Below, piece by piece: positions 1 to 5,521 of a DNA stretch of 5,530 nt. Location of the stretch: the NCBI GenBank assembly GCA_021797955.1, contig JAJZYV010000150.1:1-5530 (forward strand), given 5' to 3'. The stretch's first letter is position 1. Every line of letters starts with the position of its first letter. Position numbers and translations under genes: made by a program. Below the pieces are notes generated by a model. It searched no databases and was not told the origin of the DNA. It worked only from the letters and a program-made list of their open reading frames with translations. The DNA comes from Thermoplasmata archaeon. Its GTDB lineage: Archaea; Thermoplasmatota; Thermoplasmata; Thermoplasmatales; Thermoplasmataceae.

Positions 1-78
1 TTAATAATATATTTGAAGATTGTATTTTAAATTACCATTTATAGAAATGAATCGACATTTACCATTCTATCCTCATTT

Positions 79-108
79 CATTGAGAAACAGATATAAGTT
101 TCTCAATG
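79..108. repeat. Perfect 11-bp stem-loop with 8-nt loop
   Basis: CATTGAGAAAC at 79-89 is exactly complementary to GTTTCTCAATG at 98-108, leaving an 8-base AT-rich loop. On the plus strand it is followed by a run of seven A at 111-117. On the minus strand no T-run follows, so it does not look like a classic terminator of the deacetylase gene. It could be an RNA hairpin, a protein-binding palindrome or a remnant of a mobile-element end. The structure is seen directly; its role is unknown. Confidence 0.6.
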
Positions 109-302
109 TTAAAAAAATGACTTTCTATTCTGAATATAAAGAATTTCTCTATAATAAAAAATATCATCATTAATCTCTTTTCTCTGCGATAAATATAACT
201 TTATAAGAAATATAAGATTCAATTCTTAATCTATTCCTATCCTTTGATTTCTGTTTCACAGCACTTCTGTTCAGCAAGTTAAGAAGATAGAACAACATTC
301 AA

Positions 303-316
303 TTTTTAAAAAATTC
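303..316 (-). terminator. Possible U-tract terminator of the deacetylase gene
   Basis: Read on the minus strand, a run of six T (308-313) lies about 50 bases past the deacetylase stop codon, in otherwise A/T-only sequence. Archaeal RNA polymerase can terminate on short U-tracts without a hairpin. In such AT-rich DNA a T-run is not very specific, so this is tentative. Confidence 0.25.
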
Positions 317-362
317 AACTTAACTAAACAAATTAAAGTGCATATTAAGTGTTATTTCAATT

Positions 363-1256
363 CTAGGCACTTTCCATGTTCATCATGTTGAACACTTCTA
401 TGAATCGTTTGATTCTCTTTCTTGGAACCTTTATAAAAGACTTGATTGAACAAACATATTCGTAAGAATTTATTACAGTCCTATTTATTTGAACAGGTCT
501 TATCGCTTCCTTTATCCTTGCGCTACCCGTTGGAAGATTTTGAGATTTATAACATTCTAGCATTTTTAATTTTATTTTTAATATTTGTGAATCAAGAATA
601 AATTCTTCATAAGGTTCAGACGCATAATCAGGAAAATTAATAAACGGGCAGGATAAGGGGAATGTCTCATTATATTCCGCCCATTCTATCACCTTTTCAA
701 CTTTTCCTTCCAACGCGACCAATTGAGAAACAAGTCCAACGATGTCATGATCAAAATTACCCCCTTCAACACTGTGCGTATATAATATAGACGGAGTATA
801 TTTTTTTAATAATTCCTTAATGTCTTCAGATATTGTGTCCATATACATTGACGTAATTCTATCAGGAAAACCTAAAAATATTATATTTTCTTCTAATACT
901 CCTGCAGTACATAAAGCACTGATTGCTTCAGATTTCCTTAATAAAATTCTATCTTGTATCCGTAGTGAATTGGGAGGCCCTCTCCCTCCTGTAGTTACGA
1001 AGATTACTGCCAAAGACTTTCCCTCATTTACATGACGTTGTATTATACCCCCTATGCCAATAGTTTCATCATCTGGGTGTGCTGCAATAACCATTACATC
1101 GATATTTTTTCTACTATCTTTATTTGGAAGGAATCTTCCTTCCATTTTACCATTCTCATCTGAATATCTGACCAAAACTCCGAATTTCTTCTCAATTAAA
1201 TCTTTATAATATCTCAAACTCTTGATCGAGTTCAACGAGATTTCATATACATTCAT
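363..1256 (-). CDS. PIG-L/LmbE-family zinc-dependent de-N-acetylase
   Basis: This 297-aa protein belongs to the PIG-L/LmbE superfamily, whose members use one zinc ion to hydrolyse the N-acetyl group of GlcNAc-type sugars linked to lipids, thiol precursors or glycans. The family signature AHPDDE is at residues 59-64: by homology His60 and Asp63 bind zinc and Asp62 is the general base. The third ligand is probably His170 in EGGNFDHD (residues 164-171). The usual form of this motif is EGGHPDHD, so the first His is replaced by Asn167. An RxxE pair (Arg107, Glu110) typical of the fold follows the first motif. I see no signal peptide or membrane segment, so it should be cytosolic. The first 50 residues are poorly conserved, and the C-terminus is basic and possibly amphipathic (about 271-290). 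Start ATG at 1256 is supported by AGGTGA four bases upstream. It is divergent from a GT4 glycosyltransferase, which suggests a joint role in making an amino-sugar glycoconjugate. The substrate is unknown. Confidence 0.88.
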   Translation of the reverse strand: MNVYEISLNSIKSLRYYKDLIEKKFGVLVRYSDENGKMEGRFLPNKDSRKNIDVMVIAAHPDDETIGIGGIIQRHVNEGKSLAVIFVTTGGRGPPNSLRIQDRILLRKSEAISALCTAGVLEENIIFLGFPDRITSMYMDTISEDIKELLKKYTPSILYTHSVEGGNFDHDIVGLVSQLVALEGKVEKVIEWAEYNETFPLSCPFINFPDYASEPYEEFILDSQILKIKLKMLECYKSQNLPTGSARIKEAIRPVQINRTVINSYEYVCSIKSFIKVPRKRIKRFIEVFNMMNMESA

Positions 1257-1260
1257 TTTT

Positions 1261-1266
1261 TCACCT
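1261..1266 (-). promoter_or_regulatory. Shine-Dalgarno site of the deacetylase gene
   Basis: On the minus strand AGGTGA lies four bases before the ATG at 1256. It is complementary to the conserved CACCU-containing 3' end of archaeal 16S rRNA. It supports this start codon, although the spacing is slightly short. Confidence 0.55.
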
Positions 1267-1278
1267 ATTTATATGATT

Positions 1279-1297
1279 CAAATTTAAATATTTTACC
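1279..1297 (-). promoter_or_regulatory. Possible TATA box of the deacetylase gene
   Basis: Read on the minus strand, an AT-only stretch containing TATTTAAAT is centred about 30 bases upstream of the ATG at 1256. An archaeal TATA box here would place transcription start only a few bases before the start codon, close to the AGGTGA site. A second TATA-like word, CATATAAAT, at about 1268-1276 is an alternative. The assignment is weak because the whole region is AT-rich. Confidence 0.3.
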
Positions 1298-1581
1298 TAT
1301 AATACCATGTTCTTATGATATTTCTTAACTTTTTTCTTGAAAATTGCTTTGAGTTACTATGGAATCGAAAAAATTTTTACTAGAGTTGTAAATGTCGTAT
1401 GGTTGATTTAATTTCCGCTGGACAATTTTACAGAATATATATATGAATTTATGGGAATAAAAAAATCGACTTCATTTGTTTCAAAGTCAAATTTTAAGAA
1501 GAGTATAAAATTATATATTGTCTTCATGAAAAACTAATAACCCCTACAATATTAAAATTAAAGTTCCAAACACCAAAATTT

Positions 1582-1621
1582 TTTGAGAATAATTTGTGAA
1601 TTGGAAATTCATTTGAGAATA
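1582..1621. repeat. Pair of 10-bp direct repeats spaced 30 bp apart
   Basis: TTTGAGAATA occurs at 1582-1591 and again at 1612-1621, a start-to-start distance of 30 bp or about three helical turns. Between them lies a short inverted repeat, GAATT at 1598-1602 and AATTC at 1606-1610. The block sits 34-73 bp upstream of the proposed TATA box of the glycosyltransferase gene, where an archaeal activator could bind. The repeats are seen directly; the regulatory role is inferred. Confidence 0.4.
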
Positions 1622-1654
1622 CTGTTGCATGAAATCGATGAATGTTGGTCAGAA

Positions 1655-1667
1655 AAATAAATATAAT
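1655..1667 (+). promoter_or_regulatory. Archaeal TATA box for a leaderless glycosyltransferase transcript
   Basis: The AT-only stretch AAATAAATATAAT is centred 26 bases upstream of the ATG at 1687. This is the standard distance from an archaeal TATA box to the transcription start, so the mRNA would begin at or next to that codon. There is no Shine-Dalgarno sequence before 1687, which fits leaderless translation. The box also lies inside the reading frame that would begin at 1642, which argues against the longer protein. Confidence 0.5.
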
Positions 1668-1686
1668 ACTCTGTATTAATTGTCAG

Positions 1687-2841
1687 ATGAATATAGGAAT
1701 AGTTCTTTTTACAAACTTAACTGTTGGAGGAGGAACTGATCAGGTCGCGAAAAATTTGGCAAGAACTATTGAAAGTATTGATGATTCTTGTAATGTGTAT
1801 GTCTTCCAAACCAATTTTTATGGTCCTTTTCAAAAGGATAATCCTATCCTACCACAGATTTCTTCCAATGCAAAAATAGTTACTTTACGCTCCCCATATA
1901 ATAACCAACTTTGGAGAATTGCAGTCAAACATCCGCTCTTAAATTTTTTTTATGCAAATTTCATTTATCATTTTTTATATATAGTTATGAATCAAAAAAC
2001 AATAAAAAATTATGTTGGAAAATTAGATCATATAGTGTTTCTATGGTATAGAGACGTTATTCCATGGAGAATAATTTCGAGCGAGGTATTAAAAAAATCT
2101 GTGGCCTCTGGAGATTGTGGACTGGTAAATCCCAAAAAAGGAGCAATAAATAGAATCTTCCTTAGTTTTCTATTACAATGTACTAGAAGATTTAGATATT
2201 TGAATAAAAATCAAATGGAATTGCATTTGACTTCCAGTGATCATGAACTGTATCTTCCTAACGGTGTTGATACATCTAAATTTACAATTTTACCTGACTC
2301 TAATAGAGAAATCAAGAATTATCTCTTCGTTGGCAGATTAGTAAAAGAAAAGGGAATTAGAGAATTTATTGAAGCAGCAAAAATATTAAAAAATGAAAAA
2401 TGGTTAAAATTCACAATAGCAGGTAAAGGTGAATACACACAAGAAGTCTCCACTCTTTCCTCAGTGCAAAAAAATGTTGAATATCTTGGGTTTTTAGAAG
2501 AGGATGAATTATCGGAACTTTATAAAAAATCTGATGTATTAATCTTACCTTCGTACAGCGAGACTTTTGGTAATGTAGTGTTAGAGGCAATTAGTTCTGG
2601 AGTGTTCTGTATGGTTTCTGAATCTCTACGTGGAAATTTTGACGAACTTGAGAAAATAGGCGCTTTAGAATATATTGAAAACACTGAAACAAGCATAGCA
2701 GATGCTATTCGTAGATCTAAATATTTTTCTGTTTCGACTAAAACTCAAAATATTTGGCATACTTATATTGAGAATAATTATTCTTGGATTAGTATTTCAA
2801 AAAGATTACTTCAATTTCTGAATTCATCGTTAATTAATTAG
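1687..2841 (+). CDS. GT4-family (GT-B fold) glycosyltransferase
   Basis: This protein of 384 aa is a retaining GT4-type glycosyltransferase, which moves a sugar from a nucleotide-sugar donor to an acceptor at the cytosolic face of the membrane. The first beta strand and glycine-rich loop are at residues 1-19 (MNIGIVLF then TVGGGTDQ). The C-terminal donor-binding domain begins near NGVD (192-195), followed by FVGRLVKEKG (214-223), FTIAGKG and LGFLEEDELSELY. It has the E-x7-E signature at Glu292 and Glu300 in ETFGNVVLE, which contacts the donor in this family. An aromatic hydrophobic patch at about 86-101 may bind the membrane or a lipid acceptor. An in-frame ATG at 1642 would add 15 residues ahead of the normal GT-B first strand. 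I prefer 1687 because it begins on that strand and has a TATA box at the right distance. Its length is normal for GT4. The divergent PIG-L-type deacetylase suggests that the donor could be UDP-GlcNAc or a related N-acetyl sugar, but this is inference. Confidence 0.87.
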   Translation: MNIGIVLFTNLTVGGGTDQVAKNLARTIESIDDSCNVYVFQTNFYGPFQKDNPILPQISSNAKIVTLRSPYNNQLWRIAVKHPLLNFFYANFIYHFLYIVMNQKTIKNYVGKLDHIVFLWYRDVIPWRIISSEVLKKSVASGDCGLVNPKKGAINRIFLSFLLQCTRRFRYLNKNQMELHLTSSDHELYLPNGVDTSKFTILPDSNREIKNYLFVGRLVKEKGIREFIEAAKILKNEKWLKFTIAGKGEYTQEVSTLSSVQKNVEYLGFLEEDELSELYKKSDVLILPSYSETFGNVVLEAISSGVFCMVSESLRGNFDELEKIGALEYIENTETSIADAIRRSKYFSVSTKTQNIWHTYIENNYSWISISKRLLQFLNSSLIN

Positions 2842-2938
2842 AATCTGTATTATACTGGAGAAATTTATTTATTTCGATTGCGCTAGATAATTATTTCTAT
2901 CTTAATTTTTATTCAATTAAAATATTAAATTGGTTATC

Positions 2939-2973
2939 TTTTATCGATAAAAATAATATTTGAAAAATTTTTT
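2939..2973 (+). terminator. Palindrome plus T-run, possible terminator of the glycosyltransferase gene
   Basis: A perfect 14-bp palindrome, TTTTATCGATAAAA, occupies 2939-2952 and is followed by six T at 2968-2973. It lies about 100 bases past the glycosyltransferase stop codon and before the first IS. Another T-run at 2906-2910 could also end the transcript. The rest of the 2842-3035 gap is AT-rich and shows no gene. Confidence 0.3.
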
Positions 2974-3035
2974 ATATTTAGAAAATAGAGATAAATTATC
3001 TTGAGATTCTTGTTCAAAACGAATTGAATTAAACC

Positions 3036-3039
3036 AATA
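3036..3039. repeat. Left target-site duplication of the IS5-like element (AATA)
   Basis: AATA directly abuts the outer end of the left inverted repeat and is repeated at 4189-4192 directly outside the right inverted repeat. A 4-bp duplication is usual for many IS5-family members. With AT-rich flanks a chance match is possible, but the exact position next to both repeat ends supports it. Confidence 0.65.
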
Positions 3040-3054
3040 GAGGATTCCGAATAA
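3040..3054 (+). repeat. Left terminal inverted repeat of the IS5-like element
   Basis: GAGGATTCCGAATAA matches the reverse complement of 4174-4188 at 14 of 15 positions; the mismatch is at 3047. Confidence 0.8.
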
Positions 3055-3072
3055 CTCTCCCTTCTGAACCAT

Positions 3073-3082
3073 AGTATTTATT
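3073..3082 (+). promoter_or_regulatory. Possible TATA box of the IS5-like transposase
   Basis: The AT-rich word TATTTATT is centred about 26 bases upstream of the ATG at 3105, which would make a leaderless start there. This favours 3105 over the earlier in-frame ATG at 3084, which would overlap the end of the box. Confidence 0.35.
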
Positions 3083-3104
3083 CATGGAACACGCATGTTG
3101 CTGT

Positions 3105-4036
3105 ATGAGTGACCTGTTTGACCATGCATTGCGGGAGAAATACAGAAGCAGCGGCATCCATGATCCGCTGGCATTCATAAAGGATGCCATAGTCTGGAAT
3201 GCCTTTTTCCCACTCCTGAAGGATCTGTACCATAATGATACGGATAAGGTAGGAAGGCCCAACATACCCGTCATAACCTTGGTGAAAGTCCTATTTCTGC
3301 AGAGCATGTTCAACATGGTTGACGAACAGGCAGAAACCATGATCAGGGACAGGATATCCTTCATGAACTTCCTGGATTATCCTGATCATTTACCGGATGC
3401 CACAACCATATGGATATTCCGTGAGAGACTCTCAAAAACCGGAAGAGACAGAGTAATATGAAATGAGCTCAGAGGCAGATGGAATCAAAGGGGATCAGGG
3501 AGAAGAAGGGTTCTTCACAGGATGCCACATTCATCACCTCTGATCCTGGCCATGGAAAGCATGATGAACCATGCAATGAGGGAAAGACCAGGAGATCCAA
3601 GGATGGATCACATACGAAGAAGAAGAATAAATCGTATTTCGGGTATAAGGGACATACTATAGTGGATGACAATAAGCCTGTTCTCACAATAAGATCTTAT
3701 GCCATCACCACGGCAAAGGATCATGACACTTCCATTGATCTTTCTAAACACTGAATAACAGTTTACAGGGACAAGGGATATTTTGGCCATGATCCCAAGG
3801 GATTCAACGGAACCATGGACAGGAGTGTGAGAAACCACAAACTGACAATTGAATTCATAAGAAGGAATCTGAGGATATCAGGAAAGAGATCGCTGGTGGA
3901 ATATCCCTATGCAATCATGAAGAGGGTTTTTCATTTCTTTCATGTGCTGGTGACAAATATAAGAAGGGTGATGGTGAAATTCATGTTCACATGCTTCGCA
4001 TACAATATCCATGCGATGAAAATTATACAGGGATAG
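3105..4036 (+). pseudogene. IS5-family DDE transposase, broken by two stops and a frameshift
   Basis: Joined across the lesions, the frame would encode about 310 aa, normal for IS5 transposases. The N-terminal part (3105-3458) has the IS5 helical DNA-binding region, with GRPNIPVITLVKVLFLQ and the PDATTIWIFRERL motif typical of the family. The catalytic acidic residues remain: Asp in QDATF (codon 3521-3523), Asp in YRDKGYFG (3770-3772) and Glu in VEYPYAIMKRVF (3899-3901) with Lys seven residues on, the E-x6-K signature. Three lesions break it. A TGA at 3459-3461 sits where relatives usually have Trp. One missing base at about 3476/3477 shifts the frame, and restoring a C there would give GQMESKG. 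A second TGA lies at 3752-3754, just before the second Asp block. The start could instead be the ATG at 3084, adding MEHACCC; the TATA spacing favours 3105. No functional transposase is expected. Confidence 0.85.
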
Positions 4037-4115
4037 CGGTAGCTATGGAAATTTTCATGAAAACATGAAGAAACAATGGGATATAAGGGCAAAACGGGAA
4101 GGAATATAAGGATAT

Positions 4116-4148
4116 TTTAATGATTTATGACGTGATTTTATCATTAAA
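4116..4148. repeat. 9-bp inverted repeat in the IS5-like 3' non-coding region
   Basis: TTTAATGAT at 4116-4124 is complementary to ATCATTAAA at 4140-4148, with a 15-base loop. It lies inside the IS, between the transposase stop at 4036 and the right end. It could be a transcription-blocking hairpin, but no strong T-run follows. Confidence 0.4.
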
Positions 4149-4173
4149 TGGTGGAAAGCGAACAATCAATATC

Positions 4174-4188
4174 TTATTCGAAATCCTC
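4174..4188 (-). repeat. Right terminal inverted repeat of the IS5-like element
   Basis: TTATTCGAAATCCTC is the reverse complement of 3040-3054 with one mismatch. It is followed directly by AATA. Confidence 0.8.
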
Positions 4189-4192
4189 AATA
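4189..4192. repeat. Right target-site duplication of the IS5-like element (AATA)
   Basis: This is the partner of 3036-3039. It marks the right insertion boundary and leaves only about 55 bp of AT-rich host or spacer DNA before the next IS. Confidence 0.65.
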
Positions 4193-4252
4193 TAATATTT
4201 ATATTATTCAGCATAAACTTAATGTGCATTCAAAGAGAAGAATTATAGTTTA

Positions 4253-4276
4253 GACATTGTCAACTTTTAGTTGATA
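4253..4276 (+). repeat. Left terminal inverted repeat of the second IS
   Basis: GACATTGTCA at 4253-4262 and GTTGATA at 4270-4276 match the reverse complement of 5498-5521 in the same order and spacing; the seven bases between them are not conserved. TCAAC at 4260-4264 and GTTGA at 4270-4274 can also form a 5-bp hairpin with a 5-base loop. Confidence 0.75.
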
Positions 4277-4317
4277 ATTCCGGAAAACCAGTACAGGAAG
4301 CGAAATCATGAAATAGG

Positions 4318-5514
4318 ATGGAAACATTACATGACATGCGACTGAGGAAGGCGCCACATGTGGATTTCAAAAGTGTTTCCACCACACTGGATCAGTATGG
4401 GTCGGATGAGCCTTCCCCAATTTTCAAGATAAACAACATTCCCATGATGGATGTGGTACTGAAGGGAAATGATCTGATCAGTTTTATGAGGCCAATGTGC
4501 CCTCAATGCCATTCAAGAAAGGTGGTGAAGAACGGAACCTGTGTTAGAACCATGGAGAATGGCATCATATTCCGCATCCAGAGATATATATGCAGGGAAT
4601 GCGGATATTCCTTTGTTGCAAGGCCTCCCAATTACGGCTATGGAAAGCATTATCCTGAGGATGTAAAAGAGAAGAGTGTAAGGGCCAGGGTGAAGACATC
4701 CCTGAGGAAAGCTTCCTCTCTATTCCGGATCATTGGAAACGTGATCATATCCCATGAAACCATCAGGAGATATGTGCCTCCTGCACTGGCAGGAATCATG
4801 GAATCATCCGGTTACTTTGTCTATGATGAACAGTATGCCCACATCAATGGCGTTGAAAAATACAGATCCCTCCTGAAGGATTCAATAAATGGAAACTTTG
4901 TGGAGGAAATGCTGGATGATCTGAAGGAAGAGACTCTAACAGGATTCTTCATAAGGGCACTGTCAAGGTTCACTATTCCAAAGGAGGTATTCATCACCAC
5001 TGACGGATATCATTATGAATCCGTGCTGGAAGCATCATCCACAATGTTAGGAATAAAAATAAGAAGGCAGAGATGCCTGTTCCACTTGGAGAAGGATCTT
5101 GCACACAAAATAGCAGTGGCAAAGATGGAAGATCATCTGGGAATGGCAAAGAAGTTGATCAAATACATGTTCTTCCAGAATAAGTCAAACATGGATAAAC
5201 TTGGAAAGAACAGGGATGCTGTTGCCAAGATCATAGAAGGCAGGAATGAGAAGGAGATTGTGGAAATAATGCTGGAGAAGATCAACAGCATGTATGGCGA
5301 TGACAGGATCATTGGATCGTTCCTGGGATTGGTTCAGAAGCACAGGAGGGAGGTGTTCCTGTACCTTGAGAATCCCAAGGTGGAGAAGACATCAGACAAG
5401 GCGGAACAGCATTTCTCCGTCCAGTCATGGCTGTTGAAGCACCGGTTCAAGACAAAGGAGGGGTTGATAAGAACATCCTACTGGTATCACCGATACCTAT
5501 CAACCGGAATGTGA
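4318..5514 (+). CDS. DDE transposase with N-terminal zinc ribbon
   Basis: This intact 398-aa protein should cut and rejoin the ends of its own IS. A zinc ribbon is formed by Cys61 and Cys64 (CPQC) and Cys92 and Cys95 (CREC), in a setting (VVKNG, QRYICRECGYSF) common to archaeal transposases and IS1 InsA-like DNA-binding modules. A helix-turn-helix-like segment follows at about 118-153. The catalytic triad is probably Asp170 (VYDEQY), Asp229 (ITTDGYHY) and Glu363 (KAEQHF). Cys253 and His256 (QRCLFHLEKDL) give the C-x2-H motif seen between the second Asp and Glu in IS256, MULE and related transposases. The helical insertion between Asp229 and Glu363 also fits that fold. I am unsure of the exact IS family; ISH6-like or unclassified archaeal groups are possible. 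ATG 4318 is the first in-frame start after a stop at 4309-4311. The gene's TGA stop is within the right inverted repeat. Confidence 0.85.
   Translation: METLHDMRLRKAPHVDFKSVSTTLDQYGSDEPSPIFKINNIPMMDVVLKGNDLISFMRPMCPQCHSRKVVKNGTCVRTMENGIIFRIQRYICRECGYSFVARPPNYGYGKHYPEDVKEKSVRARVKTSLRKASSLFRIIGNVIISHETIRRYVPPALAGIMESSGYFVYDEQYAHINGVEKYRSLLKDSINGNFVEEMLDDLKEETLTGFFIRALSRFTIPKEVFITTDGYHYESVLEASSTMLGIKIRRQRCLFHLEKDLAHKIAVAKMEDHLGMAKKLIKYMFFQNKSNMDKLGKNRDAVAKIIEGRNEKEIVEIMLEKINSMYGDDRIIGSFLGLVQKHRREVFLYLENPKVEKTSDKAEQHFSVQSWLLKHRFKTKEGLIRTSYWYHRYLSTGM
5462..5505. repeat. Nested hairpin inside the 3' end of the transposase gene
   Basis: GGTTGATA at 5462-5469 is exactly complementary to TATCAACC at 5498-5505, an 8-bp outer stem. 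Inside it, GGTATC at 5483-5488 pairs with GATACC at 5492-5497 over a 3-base loop, directly against the outer stem. Both stems are in the coding frame for the last residues of the transposase and abut the right terminal repeat. They may serve as a transposase-binding site or as an RNA hairpin. Confidence 0.6.
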
Positions 5515-5521
5515 CAATGTC
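5498..5521 (-). repeat. Right terminal inverted repeat of the second IS
   Basis: TATCAAC at 5498-5504, seven bases, then TGACAATGTC at 5512-5521 mirror the left end. The transposase stop TGA (5512-5514) is the first three bases of the core. The core plus the next base, TGACAATGTCA, is itself a palindrome around one central base. Confidence 0.75.

Larger units (their letters stand above)
1..362. other. AT-rich non-coding region downstream of the deacetylase gene
   Basis: This stretch is very AT-rich and dense in stop codons on both strands, and I see no credible gene in it. It holds a strong stem-loop at 79-108 and a T-run on the minus strand near 308-313 that may end the deacetylase transcript. 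It also has a weak 7-bp inverted repeat (335-341 with 367-373) around the deacetylase stop codon. Two similar short words, ACCATTTATA at 35-44 and ACCATTCTAT at 61-70, lie close together but are too short to call a repeat family. Confidence 0.6.
1257..1686. other. Divergent intergenic region between deacetylase and glycosyltransferase
   Basis: The 430 bases between the two divergent start codons are AT-rich and contain no convincing gene. They hold a promoter for each gene near the respective start, plus a pair of direct repeats at 1582-1621. A TATA-like stretch at 1504-1516 is followed by a start codon at 1526 whose frame stops after three codons, so it is not counted as a gene. The size is larger than needed for two promoters and leaves room for regulation or an unrecognised RNA. 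Confidence 0.55.
3040..4188 (+). mobile_element. IS5-family insertion sequence with a degenerate transposase
   Basis: The element is 1,149 bp, a normal length for IS5. Its ends are 15-bp inverted repeats with one mismatch, flanked by AATA on both sides. One transposase reading frame fills most of it but is broken by two stops and one frameshift. About 150 bp lie between the transposase stop and the right end, including a 9-bp hairpin. Its base composition is clearly less AT-rich than the glycosyl gene region. Intact ends and target duplication suggest a fairly recent insertion. The element cannot make its own full transposase but might be moved by one supplied from another copy. Confidence 0.83.

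Noticed and set aside
1..362. CRISPR repeats or a tRNA in the left non-coding stretch
   Set aside because: No repeat of the right length recurs at regular spacing and no cloverleaf with a T-loop sequence was found; only short AT-rich words recur.
820..1035. Plus-strand reading frame of 71 codons
   Set aside because: It lies antisense within the well-supported deacetylase gene, covering its conserved middle part, and has no recognisable motif of its own.
1504..1537. TATA-like stretch followed by an ATG at 1526, as a possible tiny leader peptide
   Set aside because: The frame stops after three codons and there is no attenuator-like structure around it; AT-rich DNA gives such words by chance.
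3029..3364. Minus-strand reading frame of 111 codons
   Set aside because: It is antisense to the conserved N-terminal part of the IS5-like transposase and crosses the left end of the element. No independent support was seen.
3459..3754. TGA read as an amino acid (recoding) in the IS5-like transposase
   Set aside because: The first TGA sits where Trp would fit, but the second does not, a separate one-base frameshift is also present, and TGA is used as the normal stop of the second transposase. Decay is the simpler explanation.
3469..3838. Two overlapping minus-strand reading frames (3469-3687 and 3608-3838)
   Set aside because: They mirror the conserved catalytic part of the IS5-like transposase and show no family motif.
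4327..4512. Minus-strand reading frame of 61 codons
   Set aside because: It is a shadow of the intact transposase, whose plus-strand frame has a zinc ribbon and DDE residues.
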